Position numbers and translations under genes: made by a program
Notes under the pieces: generated by a model
What the model saw: only the letters and a program-made list of their open reading frames with translations
The model's database searches: none
Told to the model about the DNA's origin: nothing
Part shown: piece after piece, positions 50,201 through 62,200 of the stretch
Layout of the letters: the number at the start of each line of letters is the position of its first letter
Numbering within the stretch: the stretch's first letter is position 1
Assembly: GCA_027886175.1 (NCBI GenBank)
Contig: JAJNNQ010000009.1
Span: forward strand, 13,241,501 to 13,305,500
Length of the DNA stretch: 64,000 nucleotides
Origin: Phylloscopus collybita
Lineage: Eukaryota > Chordata > Aves > Passeriformes > Phylloscopidae
Reading direction: 5' to 3'

Positions 50201-53200
50201 AGGAAGGGTAACACTGGTGACTGAAAGTGTCAGAAGAACCACAGGAGACATCTGAATAGCTGGCACACTAGAACATCAAATGGGAACAAAATCTCAGGAG
50301 AGACAAATCAATCCCAGCAGCACCTCACACTATTCCTCTGTTTACTACAGCAAACAGCACAGGTATGCATGAAGTCTTCCCACTCCAAGAAGCTTTAATT
50401 AGCCCTAAGTGCTGCAGTACACCTGAGCAAGAGGCTGCAGGTACCTCAGCCTCATCTCATTTTCAGTATGAAGCAGTAACTACATTTTTCTGACAGTACA
50501 AAGTATCATCAGCAAACAGAGAATTCTGTAACTCCTGAAGCCGTCTCCATGTTCAAGTCAAACATTTTTTTCTCCTCCTTTAACTGTCATATGAGGTCAT
50601 ACTGAACATGCTGTGCACATACAGAATTATCATAGAATCAATCATTTGGATTGGAAAAGACTCTTGAGATAATCACATCCAACTGTTAACCCAGAGCTGC
50701 CAAACCCACCACTAACAAGTGTCACATGCTTTGAATACCTCCAGGTATACCACTTCCCATGGCAGCCTCTTGCAATGCTTTAAAACCCTTTCAGTGAAGA
50801 AATTTTTCCTAATGGCCAATCTAAGCATCCTCTGGTGCGACTTAAGGCCATTTTCACTTGTTACTTGAGAGAAGAGACTGACCCCTACCTGGCTACAGAT
50901 TCTTTTCAGGTGGTTGTGAAGAGCAGGAAGACTGCTGCTGAGCCTCCTTTTCTCCAAGCTGAGCCATCCCAGCCCCTCCTTACCAGATCTGTGTTCCAGA
51001 TCCTTCCCCAGCTCCACTGCCCTTCTGGGGGTATAGTCCAGCCCCTCATTGCCTTTCTTTGCAATTGCATTGAGGGACCCAAAAGCACAGGATTTGAGGT
51101 GTGGCCTCACCAGTTCCAAGAACAAAGGGACGGGCACTGGCCTGGTCTGGGCACACTATTGCTGATACAGACCAGGTGCCACCTGGGCACAGCTGGCTCA
51201 TGTTCAGTCACTGTCAAACAGCACCCCCAGGCCCTTTTCCACCAGGCTGCTTTCCAGTCACTCTGTCCCCAGCCTGTAGCACTGCCTGGACTTGCTGTGA
51301 CACAAAGGGCAGGACCTGGCACTTCACCTCAATGAGTAGACTACTGGCCTCAGCCCATTGATTCAGCCTGTCCATAAATTATGGTGTTATCCAGACAGGT
51401 TAATCAAGATGTTACTCCAGTTTTACAAAGTTTCAAGCATACTGGCAGGCATAATGAAAACAATCGGTGAATCAACACAATTTGTTAACAAGAAATCACT
51501 AAAGATCAAATCTAAAAGTATTAATACTGTCTAGAACCACAAATTCACAAAAATAATTCACTTCAAAAGACAGATATAAAAGATTTTACTGTTATGTCCA
51601 AACGAGAAGCTGGAAGAAGTTTTCAAGTCTAGTATTGTAACTATTTAAGAAGCAAAGACCACTTAAAACTTACCAGTTTCTTCAATAAAAACGTTTCTAC
51701 TGAAATAAGGCAGATTCATCTCAGAATAGCCCAACAAATAAAATCAGAAAAAATATCCTGCAGCAAAATAGTTTGAAAATGTCTCCTCACCTGAGAGCAC
51801 GGTCTGTTATCTGGTAGCAGCCTGACAGACTGAGAAACTGAAGAACTCGGGCAGTCTCCTCATCTGTTTTTTCACTCCCAGAGTATGCAGAGTCTTTTTT
51901 CTCTGACTGCTTAGTCCTTATTGGTTTTTTACACAGTGCAGAGGACTCTGGAAGTGCTCGAATAGTTCTTAGTGCTGTCCCAGCACAACAAAACGAGTGA
52001 CCGCAGTAAATCAAGTCAGTAGAAGCACAATGCTGCTGCCACCCTCTAGTCCTTAACCCATAAATGTCTCTACTGTAGCACAATGCAGAACAATTAATAT
52101 GGGATGTTGGTTCCATGAGACAAAATCCTTCAACATTTCTGTGTCTCCACTCTGCAGCATCTTCAATGTCAGCTAAATCATCTGCATCTAGCATCCACAC
52201 ATAAGCAGAATTGAAGTTTTCTGGGCCATCAGGTTTAGTCCAGTGCTGATCACCATTTCCTCCCTGAATGAGATTTTCATTGCTGATTTCATGCAAACCA
52301 TTATACTCCTGGTTGGTGTGCAGAGTAATCTCTCTGTTTTTCCACAAAGTCTTAGCGCTCCTGTTCCTGCAGCTTTTCAGAATACCTCTGGTATGATGAG
52401 TTGATATGATACCCAGGGCTCTGGAAATCCTCTCTATAGCCACATCTGTAATTTTTTCACATCCAGACAGATCAAGGTGGCGTAGATTTTGACAATACCC
52501 AACTGAACACCAACTGAAATCAGGGGGGGAAAAAAAACGTGGTTTTGTTTGTTGGTGGTTAAATTTTTCTAGTTTTTGTTCAAAAATAGCTGTTAAGGCT
52601 AAATATATGAAAGAACATTCCACAAGTAAAATACTTGTATTAATTCACATAATATTCAAAGAAGTTACCCCAGACAGATTAGAATTGATACTACAAGTGC
52701 TGTATATACACCTAGAAAAACTATGTCTAAAGAAACATGAAATCATTCATGAATCAGTAACAACTTATATTTCTCCATATACTGAGACTTAGAAGAAGTC
52801 CAAATTTGCTATATACTGAACAAATATTTGAATAATAGATAAGACTGCAAGCACCAAGTACACACATAATTTCAAAAAACAAGTGCATTATACTCAATAA
52901 AAGCTACCAAGAAATATCTGAGTTACTAAACATCAAAGTTACTTCTCAAAAGGCTTAAAATACTGAACTATCAAATTTCACCTACACCCACCCCCCCCCC
53001 CCAAAAAATACATCTGAGAGTCCATATTCAGTGAAGTATTGTAACAGTTGTAATTTCTAGGATTTTAAGTTTCTCGAACTTGGCAGTTTACACATACTAA
53101 AATGCCAGTGTACTTATATCATATGTCCTCCTGTCCTTTTCCATTTCTTCCAGGAATATTGATTCCTGAAAAAGATCCTGTGTTTCTAATTATTCCATCG

Positions 53201-56200
53201 TTAATTAGAAATCAGATTTTTTCATTTTAACAGAAGTTTACTCTCTTAGTCTTACCTTTTTCAAGTGGAATAGAAATTTTATCTACAGTAATATTTTTAC
53301 ATTATTGGCTATAAATGTATATAAGTGATTTAACTGACCTTTACCTATCCATAATTAATGTTACTATTATTTACTTTCTGTAAGTGATTATTTATATTTA
53401 GAGGAAGCCAAACTCATTTTCTGAGTTACAAATTGGAATGCTGTAAATACAGATATATGAGGAGTGGCAGTAAGTTAAATTTTACTAGATATTGACAAAA
53501 GCTCATAAAGATTGACTTCTGAGCCCTGGAAATTCTATAAAGCTTTCATTTCAAATGAAACTTCTTATACAAGCTGCAGGGTGTTGCTACCAGCATCCAT
53601 GCCGGTAAGATTTTCTGAGATATTCACATTACCTGAGAGCACTACCTGATGTAAATGCAGAACACTGAAATATCTGATGAGTTTCAATATCACAGTAAGA
53701 CCCACTGGTGCAGGTTCTGCATCCACAGACCATCCCACTGACATCAATGACATTTCTGCAGGCCTGAGTAAAACTCAGGAATAGACAGGCAATAAGCCTT
53801 AGAGGTTTGCCTACCATTTGATCTGAGTGTCTTTTCTACTTATTCCACACCCTATCAGCTGCAGCAGACAAAGAGAACTTCCTTAACAGAGCAACTCTAC
53901 AAAAATCTATGGACAAGTTGTTAATACTAGAGCAAAACCACAACTATTGTTTTGGATAGCTACACATTGATAGATAAAAAGCATCCAATAGTGAAGGCAG
54001 AGAATTTTAAATGGCCACTACAAAGTTGCATTTTTCACTTGATATTTCAGTGATTTGTTACTCTGGTTTAGTTCTTAGTCACAAGTCATATAGGAGTTAT
54101 GAATTTGATTTCTTTTTCTTTCTTTCTTGGCAATGGATTAAAAAACATTTGACTGTTTCCCCCCCCACCACACTCAAAAAGCTGGCTTATCTTTTTTTCT
54201 TTAAAGGAAACATCAGTTATCTAACCTTTCAAATACAGAGTCTGAAATGTCAGTTTGAGTGAGATCCAAATATTCCAAGTTGGGACAAAGCTCTAAGATC
54301 TGTCTAACCTGAAAAAAGAAAGGAAAATAATCAGTAAAGATACAAGCCACTAAAGCTGCACACAGTGTCTAGAGACAACTTACAAATTAGCATTCTTTTG
54401 GACTGCAAACCAATTACACTACCCAAGCATGTCAGTTATTAATTAAAGACTACATAGCCACAATTATTAATGCAAGTTTCAAACTACACACCATTTTGCT
54501 GGACACTGCAGAACTGTAGGCCAATACCAGTGTCTTCACTGAGGAGCCCACAAGTGGGAGGACATGATGAATTAGGCCATGAAGTAAACGTTTTTCCATT
54601 TGTGCTATATTAATGGCAAGTGAATCTTCAGCTGCTTCTTCTGCAAAATAAACCCAGAGAGAAAGACTTAAAATCATTAAAGGACTTGGAGAAATATTTA
54701 GTACAGATTATGTACTGCTCAGGGCAGCCCGGAGCAGCCGTTTCCACCAGCTTGGTTTAGATATCAAAATACTATCTCACAGGTGATTTCTTCTATCTAT
54801 CATCTATCTATCTATCGCTGTGATTTAATAACTTAAGACAAATTTTAAATCAAGCCTAGAGTGCAAGATGGTTCATCCAAACTTTCTGAAGAGATGAAGC
54901 CTAGCCTTTACCTCCATACACGTCCCTATAACCTACTTGCTCTCATGTTTGCTCTTTCCTAGAGAAATTAATTCCACTCATTAAAATCAGATGCCTGCTT
55001 CTCTCCTATCAACCTCCACCTCCCTTTTTTTTCCACTCAGCTTGTTTCTTATAGCTATGTCATCTTCAGGAAAAACAAAACACTTCACCAAAATCAGTTT
55101 TACCTACCAGATTCATCTATGTCAGCATCTTCATCCCATTCCTGGAAAGCACGACTTTCATCTTTTCTATTTTTCACCCATTCCTCATCAGGTTCAGTCT
55201 CAGTATCTGCTGCAGGACCACTATACCAATCACCTACTCACCACCAACCCCAAAAAGAAGAAGGAAAAACAGTTAATAAAAATTTCTGACTGCAGCAGAA
55301 ATCAGCACTAATAGCTTTTCAGTATACTGTGATTTGATTTAAGAGACAAAAATGAATTTCTAATTCATCTCAGCTAAGACTGGACTAAACCTTAAAATAA
55401 TTCTTTGTCTGATCTTTATCCTTAAGCTTCAAAAGATTCTTGTAATAGTTTCAGTACCATTCCAGAATTCACAGCCTATTATGCCGGTCTGAGACACCCT
55501 TGCTGTCCTTATTTGCTTAGTGGGACCAATATGATCACAAAAATAACAGAAACAATTGTGGAATATTTGGACTGTCTAGGTGCTCAAGTTCCTTATGGTA
55601 AAGAAATGATTCATCAGCTTTTAGTGTAACACTTGGTTGAAGAAATCTCTCTTTTCCTCTGGAATATCACAAATATACAGTTAACCAGCCTGGTTTTAGT
55701 CCCTGCACATGACAACTCCCAAGATCACAAAAACCAAATTCCAAAAGTATCCTATTTTAAACAGCTACATAATACTTGTAACATACATATGACTCAAATC
55801 AATACACAATCATTTTTTAGAACATTTGGGTGAAGGTGAAGATCAGCAACAGTTCTGCTGTTTTAGCTGGTGGAGCACCCCCTCCCCCTCGGGGTTACCA
55901 CACAGGCATTAATTTACCTCTAGTTTGGATATATGGCAGTGCTGGGCTCAGGATAAGCAGCTCTGCTGCCTCCCCCTCAATGTAGATATGCTGAGAAAGA
56001 AACCACCTTATTTAACTGTCTCACAGGGGGAAACCCTACTCTTCCTAAACCAAGAGCAACTCCTATTGAGTAGTAACTAAAAGAACAAGGCTTCTTCTAT
56101 GAATAACACAATGACTATTGATTGATTGTCAACTGTGAAGTTTTGGTAACATTTCTCATCATCTTTAAGACATCTTCATATTACATAAGAAGCCTCAGAA

Positions 56201-59200
56201 GCCTTCTGTGTACTACAAGGAGAAAAAAAGTTAAAAATTTATCTAAGCCTACATAAAACTACAAGTCTTTCTCTACCCTGTGGCAGTAAATCCCATCTGA
56301 GAAACTTCCACCCAGTTTGGAGCACTTCTGCACAAACAACTGTAGTAGTACAAACAGTACATCATGAGACCAGCTTCCTGTTGTGCCAAACCAGGTTTAG
56401 AAGCACTCATTTCAAGCAGTTGCCAATTAATCTTTCTATTTTGTGTGTCTGTGCAGCACAGAATTATCAAGACAACTATGTTGCAAATGCAAATATAAGA
56501 ATTTGAACTTTGGAGCCTTTCTACTCAGTCTTTGGAAGCTCAGGAACCAAACTATCATTTTCCGGAAGATTTACCCAAAAAAAAAAAAATTCAGACCAAA
56601 AAGTTATTTAATTCCTCTCTGCCTTGTACAAATTTTAGAAGACATAAAGAAGTTTTCAGTTTTTATGTATCTCTAAGGCTAAGTTATATAAACAGCTTTC
56701 TCTCTTAAAATCTTAAAGGCATACAAAAGACTTACTAAACACCATACTTTCTCCTTTTACTGAACTGACACAGCAGCACTGTGAAGCCTGCAGTTCCATA
56801 CTCCAGTGATTCTTTAATACTCACATAAATATGGACATAAAGCTACAAATACACTCTGATGACTTATAACTGGCCTCATTGGAATACAGGGCATTTTGTC
56901 TATTTGAACAAGTACTTTTGCAAAGGTCACACTTCTGAATAGGAAAGTCTAATTAACAGAAGAGCTTGAGGAGTTCGATGAAAAGAGTTTTAAAAAACAC
57001 TTACTGCAGTAGAAGTTACTGAAGTAATATACCTATATCAATACTAAATATATCAATACTAAAACTAAATATTCATTCAGTTTTCTTTGAAGCTTGACTA
57101 GATTGTGAGGAAACATTAGAACTCCACTTATTTGGAACTTCCTCTCTGCAGTTATGCATTTCATTTCTACCTAGTTACCTAAGAAAATAATTTTAGTGAT
57201 GTAAGTGGAACAGCAGCATTTAAAATTCAAACCTCCTTAGATTATTAAATAATACAGATGCTGTATTAGTGAACATATTATTAGCATCCATATAAGCAAA
57301 AAAGGGGGGTTTTACCTCAGTAAAACCAGGCAAACTGGATACAAAATGTACTCATGAGTTTCAACCAAGACAACTTCTAGCTTCTTAATTCTACAAGATG
57401 GAAATATGTTTTGGGGATTTTTAACATTGAATCAAGTTTCAGGACGCTATTCTTGTCAGAAAGGTACACTTGCCACGCTCAGCTGTCAGGCTCAGCCTAT
57501 ACTAAAACACTTTTTTACAGGCTTCAAAAATTCTGACAATTGATGTGCTTTCAAAGGAGCTAAATGTAACTTACCTCTCGCCCAGCGAACAGGGTAAAGA
57601 TGTTTCCACAGAGATCCAGTTTTAGCCAACTGTGACCATTCAGTGCTTACTTGACTACACTGACATAACTCTTGTGGGTTAAGGTAACTGAAAATGGTCA
57701 CCATTACTTCAGGAGGGAGATTAGTAATATTTGTGGTGTGCCCTGTTACTTCGGTTTCTGAAATACAGAAAGTGCATGTTAAGTGAAGCACAGCCACACA
57801 GCTCTAATAGCAGTAGTGGAACACACATTTTGACTAGAACAATGAAAAAAAAGTGTCTGAAAAATTTTGGCAACTGCTAAAGATAGGTATTGGTTTGGCT
57901 TTAAAAAGCTTTCACTGTAACAACACCTTGAACAACAACAAACCAGCTCAGTTTTCTGATTGCCACTTTCTCACCTGGCTCATTCATTCAAAAAAAAAGG
58001 TGAATTAATGCTACTCAACCACAGAAAGATGAAAGCCGTACCTGCTATAAATGAAATGCTTTAAGAAAAATGCCTTCTGTTGCAGATGGTATCTGTACCT
58101 GGTCTGCCACATTCCCAGGAAACAGTACTAGCACGCAGAACCTACCAGCTGCGACCACTCTCGCTGGAAGCGCTCAGCCTCTTGACTGGACACAGAAAAG
58201 TTCATGCTCAACTCTTTGCACCTGTCTTGAATTTTATTTCTAGCTTTAGCTGCTAGCTCTGACAATTTTAACTTCTGAATGATGATGAGCCACTCAGGCT
58301 GTAAAGTAATACAGTACTTTATACTGTACAGTAATAAGTAGTAGATGAGAGACTAAAATTTACCACTGTAATTAATACTTCAATAGACAGCAGTAGGAAC
58401 TATTTCCAACAGCTCTCCCTGATCCCCATACTGCAAAGAGAGCGGCAAACTATATAAAATAACAAATTCAGAGCTTTGGTTAGTGAGGTCTTTGGCTGTT
58501 TTAAGAGACTTTTAATGTTTTGTTTCAGAACAATTTCCTTGAAAAAACATTTCTAAAGGAGTTTTCAGTAGTCCTTTAAAATAGCAGGCTTTACTAAGAG
58601 CGGGGTTTTACTTGAGTGCCTAGAACTTCCACAGGGAGAGAAGTATCAGATTTTTTCTTTTGCAAAGAAGCCTCAAAAGTGAGCATAATATAAACTTTAC
58701 CACATGATAAGCTATTGCTATTTCAAAAAATATCATTAAATAGTTTCACTTGATGAATCAATGTATTTATTTGTACAACTAGCATGTTGCCACATGAATT
58801 GCAGAGAATTTTGCAGGAAAATGCAGTTCAGCCTGCACAGGACTGCAAGCTATGTAACTTTCTTCCCTTTCTAAAAAATGAATGCAAGACACATATTCTC
58901 CTCTCCCGAAGTCTAAAACAACAATTCCAGAATTACTACTGTCCCAAAACTGCTATTCCAGCTAGATTTAACAGCAAGTAATGCCACAAAGCTACGTCTG
59001 TCACATTCATCTGTAAAGACTCAATAGTATTTCACAGAATGGACCATGATCTTTTCTGAAGGCTTCACCTGGAGGGCAGAAAACGACCAGTTGAGTAGTT
59101 CAGAGAAGTCAAGTTTCATCAAAAGAATCTGATTACAAAGTAATTCATCAAGTTTTTCTAATGAGAGCAGAACATCTTATCAACATCACACATTCAGTCC

Positions 59201-62200
59201 ATGAGAGCTCACTCTACATATCACACTCACACCAGCATTACACTTTCGGTACATTAGGTGAATTAATGCTTCCTTGAGGCATCAATTCCTTTTTCTTAAG
59301 AGTGAAAACTGTAAAGACTGACAACTTGGGCTAATTCAGCAGTCATAAAACAAGCCTGAAGTGTACTTCAGTAGTTATCCATTTATTCTAAGTTGCACCA
59401 GAAAAGGTAGCTAGAGATAAAGGCAAAATAAATACCCACTTTCAGAACACACATTTCATCTGACACATTCACATGTTGCAGATTCATTCTCTTGCATTAC
59501 TCCACACTCACAGGTCCTTTCTCATTCCTGAGCAGCCCTGGAAAGTTAGGTAGTGGTGCTGGGAAGGTGAATGTTTTTTATTTGAAATACTGTCACTTGG
59601 ATAACTATTCTATGTTATTGAAACACCAACCCAAAAAGCTTACAAAGCTGTCCTAAAAACCAAGAATGAAATGCAGAGTCTGCAAATAGAAAATATAATT
59701 TCAATGGAAGCGTGAAATTAGAAGTTAATTACATTTTCCATCTGTTTATTGTATCAAATATTAACATGGGAGGGAAGGGAGAAGAATGCTGAGAACTGGT
59801 AAACAGTGAAGTACTATCTACATTACAACCTGCCAAGATGCCCATATCAAGCAATAAAGTTTCTGAAATTTCGAAACTGGTTTGCAGACATGCCCATTTT
59901 ATAGAAACTACTCTGTCTGCCTGTACGTAACTTTAGGTACATCACTTGTGTAGCTTTTTAGATAAAAACTGCAGTTTGAAAGTTACTTCAATTAGATACT
60001 TCACCTTGATCTGCCTTCTCATCCACAGAATATTTAAAGACTTTCTGAAGCTCTTCTGCTTGATTCCACTTACTGAGACCTCTGAATTCTGCAGCCTCTT
60101 TTTGTGAGCAGTGCTGTGCAATTACTTTCTTCTTAATATCTTTTAGCTCTTCATAAGTAAAGTATTCCATCAACATTGGCTGAAAAACCTAACAAAAAAA
60201 GAAAAAGGGAGAAAAAAATCTGGTTCTGACAGAAGTAGTCAATACTGCTACACAGACCTACCAACACAGAATTTCCTATTTCGAATTCTCTCAAAGTAAA
60301 ACATGTCATACATTAAGTGAACCTAAGGACAGGACCATGGAAGTTTTAAATTCTAACCCCCTGCTTTCTAACAGAACACTGCACAGTATCAGGCAAGCTG
60401 CTTTAATTGTTGTCCCCACCAGAATAGGGAAGGGATTAAAGTTGTTTAACCTATGTAGCTTATCAAGGTACTCACATGGAAGGCAACGTAGCAAGAAGAA
60501 AAACATAAAAGACTTCCCATGGACAGACTTCAGAAGATGCTTCCCAGTTTTTGGATACCCATAAATCATCAGACTGGCAGTACTAGTCTATGTTTCAAAT
60601 ACAGGTCAGAAGCTGTTTGGGAGTGTCAGTTTGAGTCATGAAGCACTGGTTCACAGGACCTCTCTTTACTCATTTAAGTTTTGCTTCATACTCTTTTTAA
60701 CTACTTGCTGCAAACAAATCCCAGCCCCAATGGACTTTGCTTATCCATTTTTTCAAGAATTAGAATTTCATCATAAACGTCCTATATACTCCGTTTTAGA
60801 ACGTGTCACTTTCCAATCAGAGAACTGAACAATAACACCACAGTCCTGAATGCAAATTAGCATAGCAACAGAAAGAGAGAACTGAAAAAACAATGAACCC
60901 CTAAGCCATTTGTCCCTTTTCAGTTATTCCAAACCCAAAGGAAGATCTCCATCACATTTTGAAGAAAATCTTTACCTACCTCCTCTTCCTCTTTCATATG
61001 AGGAAGGAAATCCCTGGTAAAGGCTTCCAATCTCTCCTTCAGCTGTTTGGCATAGTTGAGCTGTTCATATTCATTCTGAGAAAAAAAGCAAAGACTTAAT
61101 GGTTACCTGATCTCATCCAGTCATCCAAGGATTGAACTGTCCAATAAAGCAGTGGTTCAAAGGAAAGCCCATTATGCCCTTCCCATGCATGCAGCAGGTT
61201 TGCTCTACTTCATGGTAAGATTGTGTCTCCCTAATGACAGTGACACTCTGTACTGGCCTGGTAACAGCCAGGGCAAAGAATTCCCTTCCTGCCTGAGCCC
61301 GATATATTTTCTTAGCAGATATTAATTCATTTGTCTAATCCCATTGTTACTCCAGAGTATAGAGTGAAATCTGCCAATCTACAATCTCACACGAAATTCA
61401 CAGTAGCAGACTAATTTAAGCATTTGCATGGTTTGTATATAAAGTGTTCTAGGATACAACAGTTCTACTTCATCTTTTAACTGAATACACTTTACCTTAT
61501 TCTAAAATTCTAACTTCCAAATTATAATCAGAATCTATAGTCAGACATGCTGTACAGATTTTTACTTAGGAAATTGAAAAAACTCTTAAATAAAGATGTA
61601 ACTGACTTTTAAATGTTCAAGGTAGTCCAACCTCATGTATCTATTTGTTAGCTTATTCTCTGAGTCGCTAATAAGAAGCTGATTCTGAAATCTGCCCAGT
61701 AATTGCAACATACTGAAGTTCCTCCTAACTCTTACTGTAAATCTTGTTTTTCTTTTCAAGCTTCTATAACATCAAGAAACCCTGACTATTACAGAGACAA
61801 GCTTAAGCCATCAGTTTAAATTAAATTAATCACTCCCTAAAAATAGTTAAACAGTAAATTTAATGTATCTAAGGAGAGATGAAGAAATTTGGTTTTGCAC
61901 ACTTAAGAAATCAAGTAACAGAATAACACTAGCATCCTATCAGAGAAGGTGTAACACAAAGCCAAGTGTTAAATTTCCCACTTTCCTTCATTTCCAGATT
62001 TGTTAATGGACACAAGACAAAATCTCAGGTTTATTATGCATAGGGAAAAATTATATGTAGGGTTCCTCCCAGGTCAAGACGAGGCTTAGATGGTAAAACG
62101 GAGTCAGTCAACTGCATATTTAGTATTTTTCTTACTGAAAATGTGGACCACACATACTAGAAATGTAATGTGGGATGTCAAACGACTACTGGAGACTATA

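Noticed and set aside
50712..51361. Several overlapping open frames on both strands, up to 166 residues
   Set aside because: All lie inside the reverse CR1 at 50629-51400 and are remnants of the element or its complement.
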